Of a DNA stretch of 17,563 nt, positions 6,664 to 15,212 are shown piece after piece. The notes under the pieces are model-generated. The model worked only from the letters and a program-made list of their open reading frames with translations. It ran no database searches and was not told the origin of the DNA. How positions within the stretch are numbered: position 1 is the first letter of the stretch; every line of letters begins with the position of its first letter. The position numbers and the translations under genes were made by a program. Origin of the DNA: Acidithiobacillus sp. GTDB lineage: Bacteria; Pseudomonadota; Gammaproteobacteria; Acidithiobacillales; Acidithiobacillaceae. The stretch is from positions 20,418 to 37,980 of the forward strand of contig JAPTWR010000191.1 in the NCBI GenBank assembly GCA_028065135.1, read 5' to 3'.

Positions 6664-8409
6664 ATGACGTCCCTGACGACTACGCAAAATCGCCCAAGTC
6701 CCGATCTGGTAGAAGAAGACCTGACGGGTGCGGAGATTGTGGTCCGTGCGTTGCGTGATGAAGGTGTGGAACATGTCTTCGGTTATCCGGGCGGTGCGGT
6801 GCTGTATATTTATGACGAGCTCGCACAGCAGGATGCCGTCAAGCATATTCTCGTACGTCATGAGCAGGCGGCAGTGCATGCAGCAGATGCTTATTCCCGG
6901 GTCACTGGCAAGGTTGGTGTGGCGCTGGTCACCAGTGGTCCGGGTGCCACCAATGCGGTGACCGGCATTGCCACGGCGTATATGGACTCGGTGCCCATAG
7001 TGGTGATCACCGGGCAAGTGCCCGTTGCGCTCATCGGTAATGATGCCTTTCAGGAAGTGGACACGGTGGGTATTACGCGGCCCTGCACCAAGCATAATTT
7101 CTTGGTGAAGGATGTCCGCGATCTGGCGAGCACCCTGAAGACGGCTTTTTATCTGGCGGCGACGGGGCGGCCAGGCCCGGTGCTGGTGGACATCCCCAAG
7201 GATATTACCAGCCACAAAACCCATTATCATTACCCGGAAAAAATCAGTCTGCGTTCCTATAAACCGACGCTGAAAGGCCATCCGGGGCAGGTGCGTAAAG
7301 CCATGCAGCTCGTTACCGGTGCGCAGCGGCCGATGTTCTATACCGGCGGTGGCATTATCCTCGGTAACGCTTCCGGAGAACTGCGCAAGCTGGTGCGCAC
7401 TTTGGGCGCGCCCATCACGAATACGCTCATGGGGTTGGGCGCTTACCCGGCGTCGGATCGCCAGTTTTTGGGGATGCTGGGTATGCACGGTACCTACGAA
7501 GCCAATATGGCGGTACAGCACTGTGATGTGCTGGTGGCCCTGGGTGCGCGTTTTGACGACCGCGTCACCGGCAACCTCACCAAATTCGCGCCGCACGCCC
7601 GGATTGTGCATGTGGATGTTGATCCGTCCTCCATCTCCAAGAATGTGCGGGTGGATGTGCCCGTCGTCGGCGATTTGCAGCAGGTACTGCTGGAGATGAA
7701 CCAGATTCTGGCGGAAAATGGTCAGCGCAATGATCCGCAAGCCATGCAGGCGTGGTGGACGCAGATTGAAGAATGGCGGCAGCGCGATTGTCTGCACTAT
7801 AATCAGGACGACCGGATCATCAAGCCGCAGCTTGTGGTGCAGAAATTGTTTGAGCTTACCGGTGGTAACGCCATCGTCACCTCGGATGTGGGCCAACACC
7901 AGATGTGGGCCGCGCAATTCTATGGTTTCGACCAGCCACGTCGCTGGATCAATAGTGGCGGATTGGGCACTATGGGCTTCGGGCTGCCTGCGGCCATGGG
8001 TGCGCAGGTTGCCGAACCGGATGCGACGGTGGTTTGTGTGACGGGAGATGGTAGCATCCAGATGAATATTCAGGAGTTGTCCACCTGCCTGCAGTATAAC
8101 CTGCCCGTCAAGGTGGCGTGTCTCAACAATCATTATCTGGGGATGGTGCGTCAATGGCAGGAGTTTTTCTATGAAAATCGTTACGCCATGAGCTATGTGG
8201 ATGCCTTGCCTGACTTCGTGAAATTGGCCGAAGCTTATGGCCATATCGGCCTGCGCGCGGATACCCCTGCTGATGTGGAACCAGTGATCCGTGAGGCACT
8301 GCGCCTTAAAGACCGCATGGTGTTCATGGATTTCCAGGTAGATCCGCAGGAAAACGTCTACCCCATGGTGCCTGCGGGTGCGGCCCTCTCTGAAATGATT
8401 CTGGTATAA
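6664..8409 (+). CDS. ilvB: Acetolactate synthase large (catalytic) subunit
   Basis: A protein of 581 residues, full length for the thiamine-diphosphate enzyme that joins two pyruvates to acetolactate, or pyruvate and 2-oxobutyrate to acetohydroxybutyrate, in valine/leucine/isoleucine synthesis. The sequence shows FGYPGGAVLYIYDEL (39-53), the catalytic Glu67 in RHEQ, the central FAD-binding domain (about 200-345, with LGARFDDRVTGN), and the C-terminal cofactor motif beginning GDGS at 461 and ending NN at 488-489. The start ATG follows a strong GAGGAG at 7-base spacing. It is the first gene of ilvB-ilvH-ilvC, with the regulatory subunit starting 3 bases after its stop. Enzymes of this family are also called IlvI or IlvG; I use ilvB for the operon type. 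Confidence 0.97.
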   Translation: MTSLTTTQNRPSPDLVEEDLTGAEIVVRALRDEGVEHVFGYPGGAVLYIYDELAQQDAVKHILVRHEQAAVHAADAYSRVTGKVGVALVTSGPGATNAVTGIATAYMDSVPIVVITGQVPVALIGNDAFQEVDTVGITRPCTKHNFLVKDVRDLASTLKTAFYLAATGRPGPVLVDIPKDITSHKTHYHYPEKISLRSYKPTLKGHPGQVRKAMQLVTGAQRPMFYTGGGIILGNASGELRKLVRTLGAPITNTLMGLGAYPASDRQFLGMLGMHGTYEANMAVQHCDVLVALGARFDDRVTGNLTKFAPHARIVHVDVDPSSISKNVRVDVPVVGDLQQVLLEMNQILAENGQRNDPQAMQAWWTQIEEWRQRDCLHYNQDDRIIKPQLVVQKLFELTGGNAIVTSDVGQHQMWAAQFYGFDQPRRWINSGGLGTMGFGLPAAMGAQVAEPDATVVCVTGDGSIQMNIQELSTCLQYNLPVKVACLNNHYLGMVRQWQEFFYENRYAMSYVDALPDFVKLAEAYGHIGLRADTPADVEPVIREALRLKDRMVFMDFQVDPQENVYPMVPAGAALSEMILV

Positions 8410-8412
8410 CCC

Positions 8413-8898
8413 ATGCGCCATATCATCTCTATCTTGCTGGAGAATGAAGCGGGTGCCCTGTCACGAGTGGCGGGGCTGTTCTCGGCGCGTGGTTATAACA
8501 TTGAGGCGATGACTGTCGCGCCGACTCACGATCCGAGTATTTCGCGGATGACGGTGGCGACGCGAGGTTCCGAGGAAATCATGGAGCAGGTCCTCAAGCA
8601 GTTGAATAAGCTTGTGGAAGTCATACGCGTGCACGACTTGACCGAGGGGCCGCACATTGAGCGCGAGCTGATGCTGATCAAGGTTCATGCCGTAGGGCAG
8701 GATCGCGAGGAGGTCAAAAGGCTGTCGGATGTTTTCCGGGGGCGTATCATTGACGTGACGGACCGCTCCTACACGATGGAGCTGACGGGTACAGGCGAGA
8801 AGCTGGATGCCTTTATCCATGCTCTGGACCCCGGTATGGTCATTGAAGTGGTACGCAGCGGTGCCAGCGCCATCAGTCGCGGTGCCAAGGCAATCTAA
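8413..8898 (+). CDS. ilvH: Acetolactate synthase small (regulatory) subunit
   Basis: A protein of 161 residues, closely resembling E. coli IlvH. The N-terminal ACT domain (about 1-75) holds NEAGALSRVAGLFSARGYNI. Asn11, Gly14 and Asn29, positions where changes give valine resistance in E. coli IlvH, are all present, so feedback inhibition by valine is likely retained. The C-terminal domain (about 80-160, FRGRIIDVTDRSYTMEL) activates the catalytic subunit. It begins 3 bases after the ilvB stop and has no strong ribosome site of its own, which suggests coupled translation. The names ilvH and ilvN are both used for this subunit. Confidence 0.96.
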   Translation: MRHIISILLENEAGALSRVAGLFSARGYNIEAMTVAPTHDPSISRMTVATRGSEEIMEQVLKQLNKLVEVIRVHDLTEGPHIERELMLIKVHAVGQDREEVKRLSDVFRGRIIDVTDRSYTMELTGTGEKLDAFIHALDPGMVIEVVRSGASAISRGAKAI

Positions 8899-8927
8899 TC
8901 CATAAATAAAAATTTACAATCACTTAA

Positions 8928-9965
<1,038 letters not shown>

Positions 9966-9997
9966 AGTTTGCGGCCGGGATTGGCGATAGTCTGCAC

Positions 9998-10053
9998 GGG
10001 CGGAATGACTGTGGGCAAAAAGTAATCTGCCTGTGCTGATCCCGCCCTTTTAT
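9998..10053 (+). terminator. Possible terminator after ilvC
   Basis: GGGCGG (9998-10003) can pair with CCGCCC (10042-10047), which is followed directly by TTTTAT. The intervening 38 bases could fold further through GGCA/TGCC (10014-10017 with 10028-10031). The long loop makes it weaker than a standard terminator, and it could equally be chance or a partial terminator that allows read-through into psd. Confidence 0.3.
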
Positions 10054-10082
10054 CATTGTCCGGCTCCTGATACGCTCCGCCC

Positions 10083-10745
10083 ATGAAAACAGACTATCCT
10101 TATCCCTTACTGGCGCGCGAAGGCTGGCCTTTTTTGGCCTTGTTTTTAGGTGTCGCCATTGTGCTGCAGATATTTACGAATGGCTGGTGGGCTGCGCCGT
10201 TTTATCTGCTTTTTCTCTTCAGCCTCCAGTTCTTTCGTGATCCGCGGCGTCCCCTGCCGGTGTTATCGGAAAGATCGGTGGTGTGCCCCGCTGATGGCAA
10301 GGTGATCGCCGTTGAGCAGGTTGACGATCCCTATCTTTCCCGTCCTGCGCTCAAGATCAGTATCTTTATGAATGTGTTTGATGTGCATGTGAATCGCATG
10401 CCGGTTAAGGGACAGGTGCAGAAAACCTGGTATTTTCCGGGTAAATTCTTCAATGCCGCCCTCGACAAGGCTTCTTTGGAGAACGAACGCAATGCCCTTT
10501 GGGTGAAAACCGACGATGGCAGCGACGTGACTGTCGTACAGGTGGCAGGGTTGGTCGCGCGGCGTATTGTTTGTCATGTCGCGGCCGATAGCGGCGTGGC
10601 CGCGGGACAGCGCTTCGGCTTTATCCGCTTTGGTTCGCGGGTAGACACCTACCTGCCGGTCAATGCCCAGCCCCTGGTGGCCGTAGGCGAACGGGTGCGT
10701 GCGGGTGCCCAGTGTATTGCGACCTTGGGTGCCCAACAGCCATGA
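10083..10745 (+). CDS. psd: Phosphatidylserine decarboxylase proenzyme (short type)
   Basis: A protein of 220 residues of the short (type A) Psd family, which decarboxylates phosphatidylserine to phosphatidylethanolamine. The N-terminus YPYPLLAREGWPF is typical. One or two membrane segments lie at about 17-30 and 37-50. D71 (PADG) and H102 (DVHVNRMP) are the family's catalytic positions. The self-cleavage site is the G184-S185 pair in FGSRVDTYLP; Ser185 should become the pyruvoyl group of the small subunit. No clear ribosome site precedes the ATG. A TATCAT at 10051-10056 could be a -10 element but lacks a matching -35. The stop overlaps the pssA start by ATGA. Confidence 0.95.
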   Translation: MKTDYPYPLLAREGWPFLALFLGVAIVLQIFTNGWWAAPFYLLFLFSLQFFRDPRRPLPVLSERSVVCPADGKVIAVEQVDDPYLSRPALKISIFMNVFDVHVNRMPVKGQVQKTWYFPGKFFNAALDKASLENERNALWVKTDDGSDVTVVQVAGLVARRIVCHVAADSGVAAGQRFGFIRFGSRVDTYLPVNAQPLVAVGERVRAGAQCIATLGAQQP

Positions 10746-11494
10746 ATCCCAGATATCCGCGCCGTGGGGTTTATGTTCTGCCCAACCTCTTTACCACGGC
10801 CAGCCTGTTTGCCGGTTTTTATTCCATCATTGCTTCCATCAACGGTCACTACCGGGTGGCCGCCATCGTCATTTTTATTGCCATGATTCTCGATGGCCTG
10901 GATGGGCGCGTGGCAAGGATGACGCATACGGAAAGCGCATTCGGCGCGGAATATGATTCATTGGCGGATGTGATTGCCTTTGGTATGGCGCCAGCCATTT
11001 TGGTATTTCTGTGGGGGCTGCAGGATTTCGGCAAATTCGGGTGGCTGGGGGCCTTTATCTATACTGCCTGTGGTGCTCTGCGCCTGGCCCGCTTTAACAC
11101 TCAGGTGCATAGCGCATCCAAGCGCTACTTCCAAGGCTTGCCCATACCCACAGCGGCGGCAGTGCTGGCCAGTCTGGTCTGGGTGGCGGTAGGGGAGGGA
11201 TATCCCTGGCTGACACAGATTAGCGAGTATCTGGCGCTGGGACTGGTCTACGCGTTGGGCCTGTTGATGGTCAGTAATGTCCGTTTCCGCAGTTTCAAGG
11301 ATTTTGACCTGCACGGGCGGGTACCTTTTGCCTTAGCCATCTTTGTGGTACTGGTTGTGGCCCTGGTCGCCGTGCATCCACCTCTGGTACTGTTTATCGC
11401 CGTGATTTCCTACGTGGTGGTGGGGTTGCTGTTGACCTTGTGGCAAATCCGCAGCCACCGTATCCAGCGGCGGCGTGGTGGCCTTGGTCACTGA
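10742..11494 (+). CDS. pssA: CDP-diacylglycerol-serine O-phosphatidyltransferase
   Basis: A protein of 250 residues, an integral membrane enzyme of the CDP-alcohol phosphatidyltransferase family, which makes phosphatidylserine, the substrate of Psd. The family signature is complete: DGLDGRVAR, then eight residues, G, three residues, D, three residues, D (ending EYDSLAD). Several hydrophobic helices follow, and the tail is basic. I chose the ATG at 10742, which overlaps the psd stop by ATGA and begins with the usual Arg-rich NPRYPRRGVYVLPN. The ATG at 10712 would add ten unrelated residues from inside psd. In many proteobacteria this gene is followed by leuA; here it faces the convergent copper operon instead. 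Confidence 0.95.
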   Translation: MNPRYPRRGVYVLPNLFTTASLFAGFYSIIASINGHYRVAAIVIFIAMILDGLDGRVARMTHTESAFGAEYDSLADVIAFGMAPAILVFLWGLQDFGKFGWLGAFIYTACGALRLARFNTQVHSASKRYFQGLPIPTAAAVLASLVWVAVGEGYPWLTQISEYLALGLVYALGLLMVSNVRFRSFKDFDLHGRVPFALAIFVVLVVALVAVHPPLVLFIAVISYVVVGLLLTLWQIRSHRIQRRRGGLGH

Positions 11495-11563
11495 CTTGCC
11501 GGCACCGTGAATGCGCCCCAATGCAGAGTGCAGGAAATGCGCGCCGACTGACCATTTTGTACT

Positions 11564-11583
11564 GGCGCCCCCTTGGGGACGCC
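11564..11583 (-). terminator. GC-rich hairpin downstream of the copper operon
   Basis: Read on the minus strand, GGCG at the left end (11583-11580) pairs with CGCC at the right (11567-11564), extended inward by a T-G wobble and three G-C pairs around a CAAG loop. The pairing is better on this strand than on the plus strand, where the wobble becomes a C-A mismatch. No T-run follows, so it may be a transcript-end stabiliser rather than an intrinsic terminator. Confidence 0.3.
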
Positions 11584-11605
11584 CAGGCCGGATTAGGCCG
11601 GTTAC

Positions 11606-11626
11606 GGGGATGCCCCATATTTTTTT
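11606..11626 (+). terminator. Candidate terminator after pssA
   Basis: GGGG (11606-11609), a three-base loop and CCCC (11613-11616) are followed by ATA and a run of seven T (11620-11626) in the pssA direction. The stem is only four pairs, but the T-run is good. The T-run overlaps the stop codon of the convergent cusF-like gene. The rest of the 130-bp gap holds nothing else I recognise. Confidence 0.45.
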
Positions 11627-11975
11627 ATTTGGCTGGCGATATCCTGGTGATCACGTACCCCCCGGCAGTATCTTTTGAGAAGTCGAAATTCACATGCTCG
11701 CCAATCTTAAGACTGGCGAGCATGGCCTTGTCCATGACCAGGAAATTCATGGACATCTTGGGCCAATCAAGGGCCTTGACGGGGCCCATGGCAACGTTGA
11801 CTGTGCCGGTGGGATTGATGCTGTTGATTTTGCCATGTCCCATGAATATCTGGGCCTTGACCGCCTGTGCCCCGGCCATGTTTTTGGTGCCACCCATATT
11901 GTCCATGGCCGCCTGTGCCGGAAGCGTGACCGCCGAAGAACACAGCAGAATGAGGGCGAGATAGAAGCGTTTCAT
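11625..11975 (-). CDS. CusF-like periplasmic Cu(I)/Ag(I)-binding protein
   Basis: A protein of 116 residues. Residues 1-22 form a signal peptide (cleavage after PAQA), so the protein is periplasmic. The mature part is a small CusF-type beta-barrel: W71-P-K-M74-S-M76-N-F matches the Trp-Met-Met metal site of CusF, and IGEHVNFDF then YVITRI close the barrel. CusF hands Cu(I) or Ag(I) to the CusB/CusA pump. The position taken by His36 in E. coli CusF (eight residues before the Trp) is Met63 here, so the site would be three Met plus Trp. The early mature region is also Met-rich. It has its own AAGGAG ribosome site and lies last in the operon, whereas E. coli has cusF between cusC and cusB. Confidence 0.85.
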   Translation of the reverse strand: MKRFYLALILLCSSAVTLPAQAAMDNMGGTKNMAGAQAVKAQIFMGHGKINSINPTGTVNVAMGPVKALDWPKMSMNFLVMDKAMLASLKIGEHVNFDFSKDTAGGYVITRISPAK

Positions 11976-12076
11976 TGTCGTCTCCTTGCTATTGTTAAAC
12001 TGTTTCCTTGTTGAATTCCAACGTTGCTGTCGCTACAAAAACTCCCGCAGTATCCCTCCTTTCCACCCATGATCAT
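11972..12076 (-). CDS. Possible 34-residue ORF between cusA and the cusF-like gene
   Basis: This ORF opens with ATG at 12076-12074, five bases after a perfect AGGAGG, and closes with a TGA that overlaps the cusF-like start as ATGA. The peptide begins MIMGGKEGYCG, has two Cys spaced C-x3-C (positions 10 and 14), and ends in three Arg and a Gln. It has no signal peptide or membrane segment. The tight fit between a strong ribosome site and an overlapping start suggests a coupling leader or a small protein. Nothing in the residues proves it is real, however, and the 126-bp gap could hold such an ORF by chance. Confidence 0.28.
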   Translation of the reverse strand: MIMGGKEGYCGSFCSDSNVGIQQGNSLTIARRRQ

Positions 12077-12081
12077 TACTT

Positions 12082-12087
12082 CCTCCT
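12082..12087 (-). promoter_or_regulatory. Strong ribosome binding site after cusA
   Basis: AGGAGG on the minus strand, 15 bases beyond the cusA stop and 5 bases before the ATG of the small ORF. It is too far (over 100 bases) from the cusF-like ATG to serve that gene, which has its own AAGGAG. It is the main reason for listing the small ORF. Confidence 0.4.
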
Positions 12088-12101
12088 CATCCGTAGCCCC
12101 A

Positions 12102-15100
12102 TCAGCGTAGGCCCAATCGCCGCTTCTGCCACAGGGCGTAAAGGGCAGGAATTACCAGCAAGGCCAGCAACGCGGCGCTGAACATGCCGCCCACCATGGG
12201 GGCGGCAATGCGCTTCATCACATCGGCACCGGCGCCATGGCTGAACATGATGGGTAAGAGGCCACCCACCACCAGGGTAAAGGTCATGGCCAATGGCCGC
12301 AGGCGCAGCATGGTCCCCTCAATGACGGTCAGCCGAAGGTCGTGCCAGTTCCGCAAGGTGTCACTGGCCTGCCGCCGGAGGAGGGCCTGGTCCAGGTAGA
12401 GAAGCATCACCACCCCGAATTCCGCCGCCACTCCCGCCAAGGCGATGAAACCCACCGCCACCGCCACCGAGAGCTTGTAATTCAGCCAATAGATGAGCCA
12501 GAAACCACCCACCAGAGACAGGGGCAAAGTCAGCAGGATAATGGCCACCTCCACCCAGTTCTTGAAGTTGAAGTAGAGGAGCAGGGCGATCAGCAGAATG
12601 ACGGCAGGAATGACCAGTTCCAGGCGTTTAGTGGTTTGCTGCATGATCTGATACTGGCCCACCCAGGAGACGGTGTAACCACCTGGGAGATTGACGGCCT
12701 TCGCAATGGCCGCTTTGGCACGGGGCACATAGGCGCCGATGTTGGTGCCCGGTTTCAGGTCAATGTAGATCCAACTGTTCAGACGGCTGTTGTCGCTAGT
12801 GAGCATCGCTGGCCCCCCCTCGATGCGGAGATCGGCTACCTGGGCCAGGGGGATCTGGGCACCGTCGGGTGTGGCGATTCGGCTTTCCATCAGGGTGGAC
12901 AGGGATTGGCGCAGTTCCCGAGGGTAACGGAGAACCACCGGGAAGCGTTCCAGCCCTTGTACCGCGGTGCTCAGGACCTTGCCGCCAATGGCCGTTTCCA
13001 CGAGACGGTTCACATCCGCTACCGAAAGGCCGTAACGGGCGGCTTTGCTGCGATCAGTGCGCACGACGATATATCGACCGCCAGCAACCCGTGCCGCATA
13101 GGCACTCTGGGTGCCGGATATTTTCTGCAAAGCCGTTTGGAGTTTCTGCCCCAGGCGGTTCAGGGTATCGAGATCCGGACCCGTCACCTTGATGCCAAGA
13201 GGGGTTGTCAACCCGGTGGTGACCATATCCACTCGGTTCTTGATCGGCTGCGTCCACACATTGGACAGGCCAGGAATGCGCAACGCCTCATTCATCCTGT
13301 TCTGCAGCTTGTGTATCGTCATCCCGACGGGCCACTGATCCGGCTCTTTGAGCGTGACGGTGGTATCAAACATCGATAAGGGTGCCTGATCTGTCGCCGT
13401 CTGGGCCCTGCCCGCTTGACCGAAAACCGTTTTCACCTCGGGGAAGGTCTTGAGGATGCGGTCCGTCTGCTGCAAAACCATGGCCGCCTCACCGATGGAG
13501 ACGGCGGGGTCCTGAAATATCGGCATGTAGAGCAGCGTCCCCTCGTTCAGGGGGGGCATAAACTCCGATCCCAGACGGTTCCAGGGGTAAAAGAGGGTGG
13601 CCGTGAGCAGCAGGGCAAGAATCAAAATAATCCAGGGCGCGCGCAGGACAGTGTGGATGACCGGACGGTAGAGGAAAGCCAGGACCCGATTCAGGGGGTT
13701 TTTGTTTTCAGGGCGGATGCGGCCGCGGATGAACCAGGCCATCAAAATGGGCACCAGGGTGACCGAAAGGAGGGCGGCGGCGGCGATGGAAAAGGTCTTG
13801 GTGAAGGCGAGCGGCGCGAAGAGTTTACCCTCCTCGCCACCCAAGGCGAAGACCGGCAGGAAGGAAACAGCGATGATAATCAGCGAGAAGAACAGTGCCG
13901 GACCGACCTCCGCCGTCGCCGCTATGGCCGCTGCCCAAGGGTCGATGCCGGGGTTGTGTTCCAAATGTTTGTGCATATTCTCGATCATGACCACGGGGGC
14001 ATCCATCATCACGCCGATGGCAATGGCGATGCCGCCCAGGGACATGATGTTGGCGGGGATGCCCATGGCCCACATGATGAGGATGGCGGCCAGTATTCCC
14101 AGCGGCAGGGCGACGAGGGCGACCAGCGCCGAACGTGCACGCAGCAGAAAGAGCAGGGAAATGAGCGCCACCGCCAGGGATTCTTCCAGCAGCTTGCCGG
14201 TCAGGGTGTGAATGCTGTGCCGAATAAGCGGGGCTTGGCTATAGGTGGTGACGACTTGTACCCCCTTGGGTAGGGAGGGCTGGAGTTCCTTGAGCTTGCG
14301 CTCAATTCGGTGGATGAGGGCATAGGCGTTGCCACCCTGGTTCATCATCACGATACCGCCCACCACCTGACCCTTACCGTCGAGTTCGGCGACGCCATTG
14401 GGCAATTGTGGACCCAACTGCACCCGGGCCACCTCTCGCAGCGTAATGGGCACATCGTTGCGTACGGCCAGCGACGCATCTTGCAGGTCTTTCAGGGAAT
14501 GGATATAGCCCGCGGTGCGGACGATATAACTGGCGTCTCCCATGTCCACCACCGAACCGCTGGTCTCCCCGTTAGCCGCCCGGATGGCGGCCTCCACCGT
14601 CGGCAGGGTCAGGTGGTAGGCGAGAAGTTTCTGCGGATCCACCACCACCTGGTATTCTTGCACCATGCCCCCTAGCGTGGCCACCTCCGCAACGCCGGAG
14701 ATGCCCTGCAGTTCGTACTTGAGGAACCAATTCTGCAAGGTGGTGAGCTGGGCCAGATTCAAGGTCCCGTCGGGGTCGGTGAGGGCATACTCGAAGATCC
14801 AGTCCACCCCCGAACTGTTCGGCCCCAGGGCCGGGGTGATCCCCGGCGGCAGCTTGGACTGCACCTGGCTCAGGTATTGGAGTACCAGGTTGCGGGCCTG
14901 ATAGATGCTGGTGCCCCCTTTGAAGAGGACGTAGACATAGGAGTCCCCGAACATGGAGTAGCCGCGCACGGCCTGGGCACCGGGTACCTCCTGCAGGGTG
15001 GTCTCCAGGGGGTAGGTCACCTGATCCTGAACAATCTGCGGAGCCTGACCAGGGTAGGAAGTCTTGACGATGACCTGGGTGGGCGAAATGTCGGGGAGAG

Positions 15101-15212
15101 CCTCCAGGGGGATGTTCATCATCGCCAACATACCACTGGCAATCAGCACCAAGGCGGCGATCACGACCAGCGCGCGGTTTGCCATACACCATCGCATGAT
15201 TGCTCTAATCAT
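12102..15212 (-). CDS. cusA: Cu(I)/Ag(I) efflux RND pump, CusA type
   Basis: A protein of 1036 residues, full length for a heavy-metal RND proton antiporter of the inner membrane. The TM4 motif IGVMMDAPVVMIEN, with proton-relay Asp404, is of the copper/silver (CusA/SilA) class rather than the zinc class. The three Met that bind Cu(I)/Ag(I) in E. coli CusA (573, 623, 672) are present as M563 (LLYMP), M614 (APLSM) and M663 (RVDM). Glu931 (AAEFGVVML) matches the relay residue E939. Two lysines important in E. coli differ: K984 is Leu974 (LRPLAM) and K678 is Thr669; E625 is Asp616. A strong AGGAGGG lies 7 bases before the ATG, which overlaps the cusB stop by 8 bases. Confidence 0.95.
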   Translation of the reverse strand: MIRAIMRWCMANRALVVIAALVLIASGMLAMMNIPLEALPDISPTQVIVKTSYPGQAPQIVQDQVTYPLETTLQEVPGAQAVRGYSMFGDSYVYVLFKGGTSIYQARNLVLQYLSQVQSKLPPGITPALGPNSSGVDWIFEYALTDPDGTLNLAQLTTLQNWFLKYELQGISGVAEVATLGGMVQEYQVVVDPQKLLAYHLTLPTVEAAIRAANGETSGSVVDMGDASYIVRTAGYIHSLKDLQDASLAVRNDVPITLREVARVQLGPQLPNGVAELDGKGQVVGGIVMMNQGGNAYALIHRIERKLKELQPSLPKGVQVVTTYSQAPLIRHSIHTLTGKLLEESLAVALISLLFLLRARSALVALVALPLGILAAILIMWAMGIPANIMSLGGIAIAIGVMMDAPVVMIENMHKHLEHNPGIDPWAAAIAATAEVGPALFFSLIIIAVSFLPVFALGGEEGKLFAPLAFTKTFSIAAAALLSVTLVPILMAWFIRGRIRPENKNPLNRVLAFLYRPVIHTVLRAPWIILILALLLTATLFYPWNRLGSEFMPPLNEGTLLYMPIFQDPAVSIGEAAMVLQQTDRILKTFPEVKTVFGQAGRAQTATDQAPLSMFDTTVTLKEPDQWPVGMTIHKLQNRMNEALRIPGLSNVWTQPIKNRVDMVTTGLTTPLGIKVTGPDLDTLNRLGQKLQTALQKISGTQSAYAARVAGGRYIVVRTDRSKAARYGLSVADVNRLVETAIGGKVLSTAVQGLERFPVVLRYPRELRQSLSTLMESRIATPDGAQIPLAQVADLRIEGGPAMLTSDNSRLNSWIYIDLKPGTNIGAYVPRAKAAIAKAVNLPGGYTVSWVGQYQIMQQTTKRLELVIPAVILLIALLLYFNFKNWVEVAIILLTLPLSLVGGFWLIYWLNYKLSVAVAVGFIALAGVAAEFGVVMLLYLDQALLRRQASDTLRNWHDLRLTVIEGTMLRLRPLAMTFTLVVGGLLPIMFSHGAGADVMKRIAAPMVGGMFSAALLALLVIPALYALWQKRRLGLR

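Noticed and set aside
6634..8421. A 595-codon open frame on the minus strand opposite ilvB
   Set aside because: The translation is His/Arg/Thr-rich with no recognisable domain, and it is an exact mirror of the conserved ilvB frame. Long antisense frames are common opposite GC-rich genes.
10712..10741. The earlier ATG for pssA
   Set aside because: It adds residues read from the psd gene and has no ribosome site; 10742 gives the standard N-terminus and ATGA overlap.
12342..14273. Two long plus-strand frames (345 and 285 codons) opposite cusA
   Set aside because: Low-complexity Gln/Arg/Gly/Asp-rich translations with no domain, explained by cusA on the other strand.
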